This document shows positions 36,525 to 45,049 of a stretch of 64,000 nt of DNA, piece by piece. The stretch is from contig JALCDQ010000001.1 in NCBI GenBank assembly GCA_022641735.1, forward strand, positions 310,001 to 374,000, written 5' to 3'. The translations under genes and the position numbers were made by a program. The notes under the pieces were generated by a model. It was given only the letters and a program-made list of their open reading frames with translations, was not told the origin of the DNA and ran no database searches. The DNA is from Prevotella sp. Lineage in GTDB: Bacteria; Bacteroidota; Bacteroidia; Bacteroidales; Bacteroidaceae. Position 1 is the first letter of the stretch, and each line of letters begins with the position of its first letter.

Positions 36525-37385
36525 ATGAAGTATTTCATTATCGAAAACAACCAACAAGTCGGTCCTTTTTCCATCTATGAACTGAAGGATAAAGGCATCA
36601 CGTCTGACACCTTGGTATGGGCGGAAGGCATGAAAGAGTGGACTCCCGCATGGCAAGTAGAGGAGCTGAAGGCGTTCCTTTACAACACAACCAGCACTTC
36701 CACTCCTCCACCAGTGCCACCCGTAACGCCGCAACCAACCGCAGATGCACCGCAACCAACACCTTCTCCACTGGCTCAACAACCACAAAAGAACCATAAG
36801 ACGGGCATCATCATCGGAGCCGTTGTGGTGCTTCTCCTGCTCATCATGATATTCACTTGCCCAAGCAAAAAAGACCATGAGGAGGCTATTCAAGAGAAGA
36901 TTTCGCTGGCTATAGACAAGTCTGCCGGCCAGAGTGATGACATCTTCTCGCAGGGAATCAGCATTCTCAGCAAGTTGTTTGCCCGCCAACTCTCCGGCCC
37001 TATCCTCGATAACGTGCTCCAGTATCATAATTATGTGCTGTTCTCCACGACTACCATCGAGTGGGAAGGCAAGACCCACAAGGCCTCTTATGGATTGTTC
37101 GGCCACATCTTCACCGTTGATGAGGACGACATCGTGAAAGCTTTGGAGAAAGAGAGCGTGCCTTCTTTCAGCGATAACCAGTCGGATGATAACGATAATC
37201 AGCAAGACGACGAGGCCGTAGAGCAAGACTCCGTGAGCAACAACTCGTCTTCCGTTGACCAAAAGCTCATCAACTCCGTTGGCAACATGGTGAAAGACCA
37301 GGTGAAAGAGAAAGCTGATAGCGCGACGAAAGAAGGCCTCGGCAAGATCGTCGACGATATCTTCGACTTCTTGAAAGGGCTGTAA
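36525..37385 (+). CDS. GYF_2/DUF4339 membrane protein with DUF4359-like C-terminal region
   Basis: The 286-residue protein starts with a GYF_2 (DUF4339) domain (about 1-52, FIIENNQQVGPFSIYELK), then a Pro/Thr-rich linker (about 54-92), one membrane segment (about 95-112), and a C-terminal region with YHNYVLFSTTTI that resembles DUF4359. The end has an acidic D/N/Q-rich stretch (about 205-240). Function is unknown. GYF_2 domains often mediate protein contacts. It starts 6 bases after the HAD stop. Confidence 0.8.
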   Translation: MKYFIIENNQQVGPFSIYELKDKGITSDTLVWAEGMKEWTPAWQVEELKAFLYNTTSTSTPPPVPPVTPQPTADAPQPTPSPLAQQPQKNHKTGIIIGAVVVLLLLIMIFTCPSKKDHEEAIQEKISLAIDKSAGQSDDIFSQGISILSKLFARQLSGPILDNVLQYHNYVLFSTTTIEWEGKTHKASYGLFGHIFTVDEDDIVKALEKESVPSFSDNQSDDNDNQQDDEAVEQDSVSNNSSSVDQKLINSVGNMVKDQVKEKADSATKEGLGKIVDDIFDFLKGL

Positions 37386-37477
37386 GGGCGCGCTTCCATT
37401 TCGGATATATTATACTTTCGCAAGATTTTATAATATAAAAGACACTAACAGAGTGTTCATCTTATCGTTTTAAATGC

Positions 37478-37485
37478 TACTTTTG
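37478..37485 (+). promoter_or_regulatory. Promoter box for the 37504 gene
   Basis: TACTTTTG, 18 bases before the ATG at 37504. It supports that start over an upstream in-frame codon that lies at the box. Confidence 0.55.
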
Positions 37486-37503
37486 CACATAAAAGAGCAA
37501 AAG

Positions 37504-38046
37504 ATGCGATATTTATTAATCCTCTTATTGACGATTCTCACTGCCTCAAACACCATGGGGCAAAGGAGAATCGTCGTCTTTAACCTTGAGACGAAAGTAC
37601 CTATAAGAAACGTGAAAGTGTGGACTTCCAACGGTCAAAACGACTCCACCAATTACAAAGGAGAATGTATATTGCCCGAAAAGTTCGACACCTTGATGCT
37701 CAGTAAGCCTGGTTTTCTGGCCACGAGAATCCCTTTTGCGCAAGTGAAAGACTCCATTCCTCTGCTCTCTAACTATCATCGCATCGGTGAAGTGACGGTT
37801 TATGGGGTCGATTACTCGAAGAAAATACAGGAGAACATCAATAGTTGGGTGGTTTTCGATAAGACGGAATATGCCTTGCAGCACCCTGCTTCAGGGAATA
37901 TTCTTGGCCTTTTGGTCTATTTAGGAGAAAAGGCCTACAACGCATTATTCAAGAAGCATAAGGCTCCCGAAGGTCCTTCGCTCTCCGAAGATCCGATTTT
38001 GAAGGCCTACCAAGAGGCTATGGAGGAAAAGAAAGCCAAGCAATGA
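37504..38046 (+). CDS. Exported protein with carboxypeptidase-regulatory-like fold
   Basis: The 180-residue protein has a signal peptide (MRYLLILLLTILTASNTMGQ) and then a region like the carboxypeptidase regulatory domain (about 22-90, VFNLETKVPIRNVKVWTS and GECILPEKFDTLMLSKPGF). The rest has no known motif. It probably acts in the periplasm or at the cell surface. It converges on mnmA with a gap of 17 bases. Confidence 0.75.
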   Translation: MRYLLILLLTILTASNTMGQRRIVVFNLETKVPIRNVKVWTSNGQNDSTNYKGECILPEKFDTLMLSKPGFLATRIPFAQVKDSIPLLSNYHRIGEVTVYGVDYSKKIQENINSWVVFDKTEYALQHPASGNILGLLVYLGEKAYNALFKKHKAPEGPSLSEDPILKAYQEAMEEKKAKQ

Positions 38047-38063
38047 CTTGACCTTACACCTTA

Positions 38064-39140
38064 TTATATAGTAATCTCACCACTCCCATAACAGCGATGG
38101 TGCTGCTCATCATAGACAACGCAAAATTGTCCGGGCGCTACTCCATGGATTTTCTCATCGGAATGAATGATGTAACTTCCTGCTGAAAGCATTTCCACGC
38201 TGGCAGGATGATATTCGGGCGTATGGCGTATCTTGAACGTTACGCGCGCTTCCTGTACCTCTTGGGTGAGAAAATGGAAGTCATGTATCTTGAAATCTTT
38301 ACGATATGCGGTTTCAGGGTCATAACCATGACTGACATAAAGGATGTTCTTCTCCACGTCTTTCTTCACCACAAACCATGGTCCGCCACCCAATCCGAGC
38401 CCTTTGCGCTGCCCTATCGTATGGAACCAAAGCCCCCGATGCTCGCCTATCCGATTGCCTGTCTCCAGCTCGATGATGTCGCCCGGTTGCTCGCCAAGAT
38501 ACCTGCGGATATACTCATTATAGTCAATCTGCCCCAAAAAGCAGATTCCCTGCGAGTCTTTACGTCGTGCATTCACGAGATGCTCACGCTCCGCTATCTC
38601 GCGCACCTCGTCTTTCACATAGTGGCCGATGGGGAAAAGCGCCTTGCGGAGTTGCCAATCATAGATTTGAGCGAGGAAATCCGTCTGGTCTTTCACGGGG
38701 TCAGGACTTGTACACAGCCATTTCTGCCCATCTATCCACTCCGTTTGCGCATAGTGGCCCGTGGCAATGAGGTCGTAAGAATGTCCCATTTTCTCATCGA
38801 AAGCACCGAATTTGATGAGCCTGTTGCACATCACATCGGGGTTGGGCGTATAGCCCGCCTTCACTTTCTCCATGGTGTATCGGGTCACTTGCGACCAATA
38901 TTCCTGATGGCAATCAATCACTTCGAGCCGGCAATCATACTTTGCCGCCACGGCGGTGGCCATCTCCAAATCCTCTTCGGAAGAGCAGTCCCACTCCTCT
39001 TTCTCCTCTGGTCCTATCTTGATATAGAAGCAATCGGGGTGCAAACCGAGCTTTGCCAACTCATAGACAACCACCGAGCTATCGACTCCTCCCGATAACA
39101 AGACGGCAATGCGCTTATCTTTGATTTCCTCAAAATCCAT
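38064..39140 (-). CDS. mnmA: tRNA-specific 2-thiouridylase MnmA
   Basis: MnmA inserts sulfur at C2 of U34 in tRNA for Lys, Glu and Gln. It has 358 residues in the usual form. The PP-loop is LLSGGVDSSVVVYEL at about 14-28, and the two catalytic cysteines lie in NPDVMCNRLIKFG and QGICFLGQIDYN. The start MDFEEIKDKR at 39140 was chosen because upstream codons lie in the promoter and add a non-homologous piece. The box TATCTTTG ends 4 bases before the ATG, so the mRNA may lack a leader. Confidence 0.96.
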   Translation of the reverse strand: MDFEEIKDKRIAVLLSGGVDSSVVVYELAKLGLHPDCFYIKIGPEEKEEWDCSSEEDLEMATAVAAKYDCRLEVIDCHQEYWSQVTRYTMEKVKAGYTPNPDVMCNRLIKFGAFDEKMGHSYDLIATGHYAQTEWIDGQKWLCTSPDPVKDQTDFLAQIYDWQLRKALFPIGHYVKDEVREIAEREHLVNARRKDSQGICFLGQIDYNEYIRRYLGEQPGDIIELETGNRIGEHRGLWFHTIGQRKGLGLGGGPWFVVKKDVEKNILYVSHGYDPETAYRKDFKIHDFHFLTQEVQEARVTFKIRHTPEYHPASVEMLSAGSYIIHSDEKIHGVAPGQFCVVYDEQHHRCYGSGEITI

Positions 39141-39144
39141 GTTG

Positions 39145-39152
39145 CAAAGATA
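39145..39152 (-). promoter_or_regulatory. Promoter box for mnmA, directly at the start codon
   Basis: The minus strand reads TATCTTTG, and the ATG follows after only 4 bases. A CAAA/TTTG candidate for -33 lies near 39176, about 23 bases from the box. Confidence 0.6.
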
Positions 39153-39193
39153 CGAATTATTCCCCAAATCTGATGCAAAATCAAGAATGAAAG

Positions 39194-39325
39194 TGCAGAA
39201 GACGGTCTTTTGCCTTGTAAGAGATAAACTTTTGGAAGGTAAAAGATGATTGTTTGGGTTGTAAAAGACCATTGTTTACATTGTAAAACAGGCTGTTTTG
39301 CAAGACAATTTAGTCTGTTTTGTCT
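39194..39325. repeat. 22-bp-period palindromic array, locus 6 (six units)
   Basis: Six 22-base units begin at 39194, 39216, 39238, 39260, 39282 and 39304. They range from GCAGAAGACGGTCTTTTGC to GTAAAAGACCATTGTTTAC, then GTAAAACAGGCTGTTTTGC and TTTAGTCTGTTTTG. The last word is the same as in the array at 26129, so arrays share a vocabulary across loci. Confidence 0.85.
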
Positions 39326-39436
39326 AATGCCTAATGGCAAAGGACTTTTGAGAGGACTGTTTGCTATATTATAAGAGGTAACCTTTCATGCCAAAACCGA
39401 CAAAAGATTAAATCTTGTTAAATAATCCGTCAAATA

Positions 39437-39468
39437 TTTGGAAGTTATCAAAATATTCCATATCTTTG
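39437..39468 (+). promoter_or_regulatory. Promoter of the SPFH operon
   Basis: TTTG at 39437-39440 and TATCTTTG at 39461-39468 are 20 bases apart. A leader of about 43 bases precedes the ATG at 39517. Confidence 0.75.
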
Positions 39469-39516
39469 TGCTATCAAAATGATATCAAAATAATAACAAC
39501 CTAAATACAACAGATT

Positions 39517-40464
39517 ATGGAAAATCAAGAGTTCGCTTTCAAGGGTAAGACCCTTAATGGTTTCGATATGCTTTTCGGCATTTTGCTGCTCTTCGTAGCA
39601 AGCATTGTCGTATTCATCTTCAATTGCGACTGCATCAATGCAGGAATGACAGCCCTCACCGTGGTCAGCATTGCCGTCTTCCTCTTCAGCATCGGATGCC
39701 TCTGCGGATTCATTATGTTGGAACCCAACGAGGCCCGCGTGATGATGTTTTTCGGCAATTACCGTGGTACTTTCACCAAGACGGGATTCTACTGGGTGAA
39801 CCCCTTCATCACCACCAAGAAGCTTTCACTTCGTGCCCGCAACTTAGACGCAGAGCCTATCAAGGTGAACGACAAAATCGGCAACCCCGTCATGATAGGT
39901 CAAGTGCTGGTATGGCGACTGAAAGACACCTATAAGGCCACCTTCGACATCGACGCCCAAGCCATGCAGGCAGGCACTGTAGGGCAGTCATCCGCCATGC
40001 TGATGCGCTTCTATGAGAACTTCGTGAAGATACAAGGAGATGCCGCCTTGAGGAAAGTAGCGGGAGAATATGCCTATGACGACGAAGACGGCAAAGCCAC
40101 TGAGGCCACTCTGCGAGGCGGTGGAGAGCACATCAACGAAGTTTTGGAAAAGGAGTTGAAGGAAAGGCTCGATATTGCAGGCATCGAAGTGGTAGAGGCA
40201 CGCATCAATTATCTTGCTTATGCGCCTGAGATTGCTGCCGTCATGTTGCGCCGTCAACAGGCTTCCGCCATCATTTCAGCTCGTGAGAAGATTGTGGAAG
40301 GTGCCGTAGGCATGGTGAAACTGGCTATCGACAAACTGGCTGAAGAAGAGGTCATCGAGCTCGACGACGACAAGAAAGCAGCCATGGTGAGCAACCTGAT
40401 GGTGGTGCTTTGCGGCGATGATACCGCTCAACCGATAGTGAATGCAGGCACCCTGAACATGTAA
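39517..40464 (+). CDS. SPFH/band-7 domain membrane protein
   Basis: The 315-residue protein has two membrane segments near the N-terminus (about 18-36 and 44-66), then a band-7 domain (about 68-270) with NEARVMMFFGNYRGTF and a C-terminal coiled region with REKIVEGAVGMVKLAI. Such proteins form membrane rafts or cages and often guard membrane proteases or ion balance. It heads an operon with a ribbon-helix-helix protein and two paired membrane proteins, and may form one complex with them. Confidence 0.9.
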   Translation: MENQEFAFKGKTLNGFDMLFGILLLFVASIVVFIFNCDCINAGMTALTVVSIAVFLFSIGCLCGFIMLEPNEARVMMFFGNYRGTFTKTGFYWVNPFITTKKLSLRARNLDAEPIKVNDKIGNPVMIGQVLVWRLKDTYKATFDIDAQAMQAGTVGQSSAMLMRFYENFVKIQGDAALRKVAGEYAYDDEDGKATEATLRGGGEHINEVLEKELKERLDIAGIEVVEARINYLAYAPEIAAVMLRRQQASAIISAREKIVEGAVGMVKLAIDKLAEEEVIELDDDKKAAMVSNLMVVLCGDDTAQPIVNAGTLNM

Positions 40465-40477
40465 AACTTCCCCGTTG

Positions 40478-40496
40478 CCCCTCCTTCAGGGAGGGG
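40478..40496 (+). repeat. GC-rich hairpin between the SPFH and RHH genes
   Basis: CCCCTCC / GGGAGGGG pair over 7-8 bases around a short TTCA loop. It lies 13 bases past the SPFH stop and 16 bases before the next ATG. It resembles the GC-rich hairpins near 51175-51204 and 54270-54298, so it may be one of a dispersed family. It could weaken read-through or stabilise the upstream mRNA. Confidence 0.55.
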
Positions 40497-40511
40497 TAAA
40501 CTCAAAGCAAT

Positions 40512-40727
40512 ATGGCTAAAAAAGAAAACAAGACCAAGAGTTTCATTCTCCGCATCGACGCCGATACGATGGATGCCATTGAGAAATGGGCTGCTGATGA
40601 GTTCCGCTCGACCAACGGACAACTTCAGTGGATAATCTCTGAGGCTCTGCAAAAAAACCGCCGTATGCCCAAAAAGCGGAAGGATGCCCCTTCGGATACT
40701 GAAAACGATAAACCCCAAGAGCCATGA
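40512..40727 (+). CDS. Arc-type ribbon-helix-helix protein
   Basis: The 71-residue protein fits the ribbon-helix-helix fold: a beta strand KSFILRIDADTM, then helices DAIEKWAADEF and NGQLQWIISEALQ. The tail is basic then acidic. Arc-type proteins bind DNA as dimers, so it could regulate the operon. It overlaps the next gene by 4 bases (ATGA). The pairing with an SPFH gene is one I recall in other Bacteroidetes. Confidence 0.85.
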   Translation: MAKKENKTKSFILRIDADTMDAIEKWAADEFRSTNGQLQWIISEALQKNRRMPKKRKDAPSDTENDKPQEP

Positions 40728-41170
40728 GATTCTTCCATTTCAAAGAAAGATATGATCAGAACATTGCCCCTCGACGCACGAGAGAGGGGCGTATCTTTGA
40801 GGCCGTGACGATGGTTATCCTCCTGATGAGCATCATTTTGGAACTTGCGGTATGGCGGAAGACGGGCACACCGACGGGCTTGAAGAAACTTGCCCTCGGC
40901 ATCATTGGCTCCTTAGCCTACCTCCTTGATGCCTATCAGCCAAGTGTCAACGAATATGGGAGTCGCGCCAAGACCCCTAAGCAAAGGCTTTACGCCACGA
41001 GAGGCATACGCATCATGGCTATCATGATAGCTCTGATAACCCTTGCCATCGGACTATACAACGCAGGCGCAATCACTCAGGTGGTGGAAGACGTCATCAT
41101 CATCGGTGCCTCCGGGGTTTTCTTCCTCATTTGGACATCCATGCTCTTTCTCATCCAAAAAATCAGATAA
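40724..41170 (+). CDS. Membrane protein, first of a tandem pair
   Basis: The 148-residue protein has about four membrane segments. The segment REGRIFEAVTMVILLMSI also occurs in the next gene as LEGTIFEVVTALLVVASL, so the two are paralogues that probably arose by duplication. Function is unknown. It overlaps the RHH gene and lies 1 base before the next start. Confidence 0.8.
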   Translation: MRFFHFKERYDQNIAPRRTREGRIFEAVTMVILLMSIILELAVWRKTGTPTGLKKLALGIIGSLAYLLDAYQPSVNEYGSRAKTPKQRLYATRGIRIMAIMIALITLAIGLYNAGAITQVVEDVIIIGASGVFFLIWTSMLFLIQKIR

Positions 41171-41171
41171 T

Positions 41172-41615
41172 ATGGAAAAGAATGACTTTAAAGTATATCG
41201 CACCTTAGAAGGCACGATTTTCGAGGTGGTCACGGCGCTGCTCGTAGTGGCCTCACTGCTCATCACCGTGCTGTTTTCTCACTTCGGAGATACGCTATTG
41301 GGAGGCGTGCTGGGCACCGTTCTCTTGAGCATATGCGCCCTTCTATTCCTCTTTTTGGCTTATCATCCCGCCTCCGATTTAATTAACATCCCCGTGAAAA
41401 GAAAAAATCCCGCACAACTCGAAATCACTGTACGGATGATGAGAGTGGTGGCCGTGGAGATAGGAGCGCTGTCGTTGCTGATGAGCCTGCTAATGGGCGA
41501 CATCATCAACAGAGACATCGTGGCGGACGGGTTGCCGCCCTTCGTCATCATGACAGTGCTTTTCGTCACCATCAGTTATTATTGTTGGAAAATCAAGCGG
41601 GCTCAAAACGTATGA
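41172..41615 (+). CDS. Membrane protein, second of a tandem pair
   Basis: The 147-residue protein has about four membrane segments. It shares the region TIFEVVT and the overall layout with the preceding gene, but is diverged elsewhere. The start MEKNDFKVYR was chosen since it follows the previous stop closely and gives the same length as its paralogue. Its last 23 bases overlap the end of the convergent MBL gene. Confidence 0.8.
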   Translation: MEKNDFKVYRTLEGTIFEVVTALLVVASLLITVLFSHFGDTLLGGVLGTVLLSICALLFLFLAYHPASDLINIPVKRKNPAQLEITVRMMRVVAVEIGALSLLMSLLMGDIINRDIVADGLPPFVIMTVLFVTISYYCWKIKRAQNV

Positions 41616-42399
41616 CCTCCGAGTCTTCGGGCACATAGATATTACCGTGGAAATGCGCCCTCGCTTCTGCGGTATATTCAGCTTTGCGCGACGGCAGGGT
41701 CTTGTCTTCCGTATGATAAAGGATGAGATTCTTCACGCCCAACTGCTCCGCCAATAGCGCCGAGTCCTTCACCGTGCTATGATGCTTCTCGTAAGGATGG
41801 AACTTCTCACGGTCGCCATACTTGCAAAAAGCCTCGCACAGCAACCAGTCAGCACCCTCCACAAAGGCTTTGTTCGCCTCATTATACGGCTCATCACCCA
41901 AGCAGACAAGGCGCTGGGCACCCAATTGAGTGGTAAATCCGAACTGCTTTTCTTTCGTGGAAAGGATGTCGAAGACCTTCAGATGAAAGCTTGCGGCATC
42001 GATTTCATCCCTGTCTTTCACCTCATGAAAGAAGACACAACGGCCAATCTCAGCGTATTGTTTGGGCGTGAGCATCTCCGAAAGATTGAAATCAAGGATG
42101 CGGAGCACCTTTTCATGGCTCCACACATTCAATGCCCCTTGATATTTCCCCGACAGATGACGCTGGATAAAGAGGCGCACCACCCAGATGACGCCTAAAA
42201 TATGGTCAGTATGCGCATGCGTCACATAGACGTGATGAATATCACCCAGCGAGAGATGAGCCTTCTCCAATTGCGACAGAATACCATTTCCACCCCCTGC
42301 ATCGACAAGCAAGAGGTCGGCATCATTATTCAATACAAAGCAAGTGTTGTAGCACTTGGTCACAAGGGCGTTGCCCGTTCCTAATAAAGTAATATTCAT
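41593..42399 (-). CDS. Metallo-beta-lactamase fold hydrolase, ribonuclease Z-like
   Basis: The 268-residue protein has the MBL metal motif THAHTDHILG (about 64-73), with more ligands in VCLGDEPY and LYHTEDKT. It begins MNITLLGTGNALVTKCYNT, as in the tRNase Z/RNase BN branch, and lacks the C-terminal domains of other branches. It may cut tRNA 3' ends or hydrolyse another phosphodiester; the exact role is unclear. The start at 42399 removes an N-terminal tail that does not fit the family. Confidence 0.85.
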   Translation of the reverse strand: MNITLLGTGNALVTKCYNTCFVLNNDADLLLVDAGGGNGILSQLEKAHLSLGDIHHVYVTHAHTDHILGVIWVVRLFIQRHLSGKYQGALNVWSHEKVLRILDFNLSEMLTPKQYAEIGRCVFFHEVKDRDEIDAASFHLKVFDILSTKEKQFGFTTQLGAQRLVCLGDEPYNEANKAFVEGADWLLCEAFCKYGDREKFHPYEKHHSTVKDSALLAEQLGVKNLILYHTEDKTLPSRKAEYTAEARAHFHGNIYVPEDSEVIRFEPA

Positions 42400-42472
42400 C
42401 TTCTTCGGCTTTATCCGTTGCAAAAATAATAAAAAAACAAGCATCCGATGACAAAAATCCACAATCTTTTTA

Positions 42473-42480
42473 TATCTTTG
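42473..42480 (+). promoter_or_regulatory. Promoter box for the epimerase gene
   Basis: TATCTTTG, 24 bases before the ATG at 42505. Confidence 0.55.
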
Positions 42481-42504
42481 CACCTTAGAAAGAAATATAA
42501 TATT

Positions 42505-43371
42505 ATGGAAGAAATTAAAAACGACCTTTTGACGATTCAAATTGCAGAGCATGGAGCAGAACTGCAAAGCATCAAAGATAAAGACGGAAACGAATATCTG
42601 TGGCAAGGAGACCCGAAATATTGGGGCAAACACTCACCATTGCTGTTCCCTATCGTGTGCGGATTATGGAAAGAAACCTATCGCACGGAAGGTAAAACCT
42701 ATCAAATGCACCGCCATGGTTTTGGACAAAAGGTGGACTTTCATCTGATTTCCAAGAATGAGGTAAAGGCTACTTTCGCCTTCTCTGATACGGAGGAGAC
42801 TCGAAAGGAATATCCTTACAGATTCAACCTGTCGGTTACTTACCGACTGGATAACAACAAGATACACGTCATCTGGCATGTAGAGAACACGGACAACAAA
42901 GAAATCTATTTCCAAATAGGTGGTCATCCCGCATTCAATGTGCCCGATATGAAAGAAGGAGAAGACCTGCATGGCTTTCTGAAATTCGACAATCCCAATC
43001 CGCAAAGGTTGTTTGCCAATGTGGAGGGATGTCTTGCGGAAGGTCATCATCCACTGAAAATGCAGGATAATCTTTGGGAATTCCACATGGAAGACTTCAA
43101 GGATGACGCGCTCGTCTTTGATGAATGTCAGCTCCATGAGGTGCAACTGCTCGACAAAAAGAAAAAGCCTGTGGTGACGGTCAACTTCAAAGCGCCCGCC
43201 ATCGGGATATGGAGTCCTACTGACAAGAACGCTCCTTTCATCTGTCTCGAGCCATGGTATGGCATTCACGACTGGGCGAAGTTTGAGGGAGAGTTCAAAG
43301 ACAAATACCTCATGAACAAACTCTTGCCAGGCGCAAGTTTCATGAGCGAATACACCATCACTATCCGATAA
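42505..43371 (+). CDS. Aldose 1-epimerase family protein
   Basis: The 288-residue protein has the galactose-mutarotase fold (COG2017 type). Motifs are MHRHGFGQKVDF and GGHPAFNVP (catalytic histidines) and ICLEPWYGIHD (catalytic glutamate). It probably interconverts alpha and beta anomers of a hexose or hexose phosphate. The start MEEIKNDLLTIQ at 42505 matches the family. The substrate is uncertain. Confidence 0.9.
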   Translation: MEEIKNDLLTIQIAEHGAELQSIKDKDGNEYLWQGDPKYWGKHSPLLFPIVCGLWKETYRTEGKTYQMHRHGFGQKVDFHLISKNEVKATFAFSDTEETRKEYPYRFNLSVTYRLDNNKIHVIWHVENTDNKEIYFQIGGHPAFNVPDMKEGEDLHGFLKFDNPNPQRLFANVEGCLAEGHHPLKMQDNLWEFHMEDFKDDALVFDECQLHEVQLLDKKKKPVVTVNFKAPAIGIWSPTDKNAPFICLEPWYGIHDWAKFEGEFKDKYLMNKLLPGASFMSEYTITIR

Positions 43372-43411
43372 CCCTAAATCATCATTTTTCCATCATAAGA
43401 AAAATAGAAGT

Positions 43412-44938
43412 ATGAATAAGACAAAAATCCTAACGTTGGTATTAATCTTAATACTGATTGCAACAATTCCTGCCCTTGCGATTAAACGCCAGGCATTGGT
43501 TACTTATGCATCAACCTTGAAAGGCCTTAAGAAAGGCGACTTGAAGACAGCCGTATATAATTTGGTGAGAAGCCACACCGTTTTCTCTTATGGTAAGGGA
43601 AGCAACGGTACATGGTATTATTTCTGGTATACTGATAGAGACACAACTACAAGTGAATGTCTCAACAGATATAGTCCTGATAAGTTCTATTTCTCTTCTC
43701 ATGACGGAAGTGCCATTAGTGGCATGAATATTGAGCACTCCTTTCCTAAAAGTTGGTGGGGAGGAACTTCCAACGATGCTTATAAAGACCTCTATAACCT
43801 TTATCCATCATCGTCAGATGACAATAGTGCAAAGAGCAACTATCCTATGGGAAAAGTGACAAACGTAACCAGTAATTCTGGAGAAGGTTACGATAAAGTC
43901 GGCACTGGCACTTGTGACGGTGTTGGCACTATTCAATTATGGGAACCAGGTGACCAATATAAGGGAGAGTTTTCGCGTGGCTATATGTATATGGCAACCA
44001 CTTATCAAGACCTCACTTGGAGCGGTACACAAGGACTTCAAATATTAGAGAATGACACGTGGCCGACTTTAAGGAAATGGGCTTACGAGCTTTATCTGCA
44101 ATGGGGGAAACAAGATAGCGTTTCAAATCTTGAGCGCACTCGCAACAATACGGTTGCAAAGTATCAAGGCAACCGCAATCTCTTCGTCGATTTTCCACAT
44201 TTGGCTGATTACATTTGGGGTGACAGCATCGATGTGGCTTTTGACCCAACCACCTCTATGACTACCGCCGATGACGATGCACGCTATATGGAAACATCAA
44301 CCAATCCGTCTGGTGATGGTGGAGATACCAATGAGGATGTCTATCAATTCTCTAAAGTCGATAAGATTACAGCTGGCAAGAGTTATCTGATAGTAGCCAA
44401 TAATAGTGGTGCGTTGGTTGCCGCAACGCCTTTAAGTAGTTCGAAAAACTATGGTTATCTGCCCTCTTTGAGCGTAACCGACAACAGTGGAATCATCACT
44501 CTTAACACAAAGGATGATGCCTTCACCTTTGAGAGTACAAGTGGAGGATATCTCATCAAAGACTCGCAAGGCAGATATTATTATCAGAAGAGCACTTATA
44601 CTAGTTATAATGCAAGCACAACCGCATCTGACGCTTATGCATGGTCAGCCACTCTGCAAAGCGACGGTACTTTCAAAATCATGAGTTCTGGTGGATATTA
44701 TGTTCAATATTCTGCTACTTATAGCTCTTATGGTTGCTACACCACCGCAACAGGTCCACTGCCTTTGCTCTATGAACTTGTGGAAAAGACTGCAACGGAA
44801 ATTGAGCGACCGCATACCATTGAGCTGGAAACGAAGCCCGTCATCTATAATCTGCAAGGACAGAAAGTAGGCACAGAGGCAAGCGCATTGCCAAGTGGCA
44901 TCTACATCATGAATGGAAAGAAGTTTGTAGTGAAATAA
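43412..44938 (+). CDS. Secreted endonuclease I-type nuclease
   Basis: The 508-residue protein has a signal peptide (about 1-23) and an endonuclease I (EndA/NucM) domain (about 25-265) with the catalytic NIEHSFPKSWWGG and the segment LYNLYPSSSDDNSAKSNYPMG. A beta-rich stretch follows (about 305-465) that I do not recognise. The end (VIYNLQGQKVG... GIYIMNGKKFVVK) is the tail common in Prevotella surface proteins, resembling a type 9 secretion sorting signal. It probably degrades extracellular DNA. A 50-bp repeat copy starts 15 bases past the stop. Confidence 0.9.
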   Translation: MNKTKILTLVLILILIATIPALAIKRQALVTYASTLKGLKKGDLKTAVYNLVRSHTVFSYGKGSNGTWYYFWYTDRDTTTSECLNRYSPDKFYFSSHDGSAISGMNIEHSFPKSWWGGTSNDAYKDLYNLYPSSSDDNSAKSNYPMGKVTNVTSNSGEGYDKVGTGTCDGVGTIQLWEPGDQYKGEFSRGYMYMATTYQDLTWSGTQGLQILENDTWPTLRKWAYELYLQWGKQDSVSNLERTRNNTVAKYQGNRNLFVDFPHLADYIWGDSIDVAFDPTTSMTTADDDARYMETSTNPSGDGGDTNEDVYQFSKVDKITAGKSYLIVANNSGALVAATPLSSSKNYGYLPSLSVTDNSGIITLNTKDDAFTFESTSGGYLIKDSQGRYYYQKSTYTSYNASTTASDAYAWSATLQSDGTFKIMSSGGYYVQYSATYSSYGCYTTATGPLPLLYELVEKTATEIERPHTIELETKPVIYNLQGQKVGTEASALPSGIYIMNGKKFVVK

Positions 44939-44953
44939 AACGCCACTACGAAA

Positions 44954-45007
44954 GGTTGGAACGACCTTATTGTGACGTGTGATTTTGTGACAACTTGTGA
45001 TTTTTTC
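44954..45007 (-). repeat. About 50-bp dispersed repeat, copy 1
   Basis: Contains GGAACGACCTTATTGTGACG and TGTGATTTTGTGACAACTTG. The same pattern, with few changes, occurs at 51449, 51662, 52052 and 54312. This copy is inverted relative to copies 2, 4 and 5. Confidence 0.85.
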
Positions 45008-45049
45008 TCTTTTGAGAACTTTGATACCTCTGAGTTCTCAGAAGAGTGA

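Larger units (their letters stand above)
39141..39516. other. Divergent intergenic region between mnmA and the SPFH operon
   Basis: The 376 bases hold the mnmA promoter (39145-39152), a six-unit 22-bp array (39194-39325) and the SPFH promoter (39437-39468). No gene is seen in it. Confidence 0.7.
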
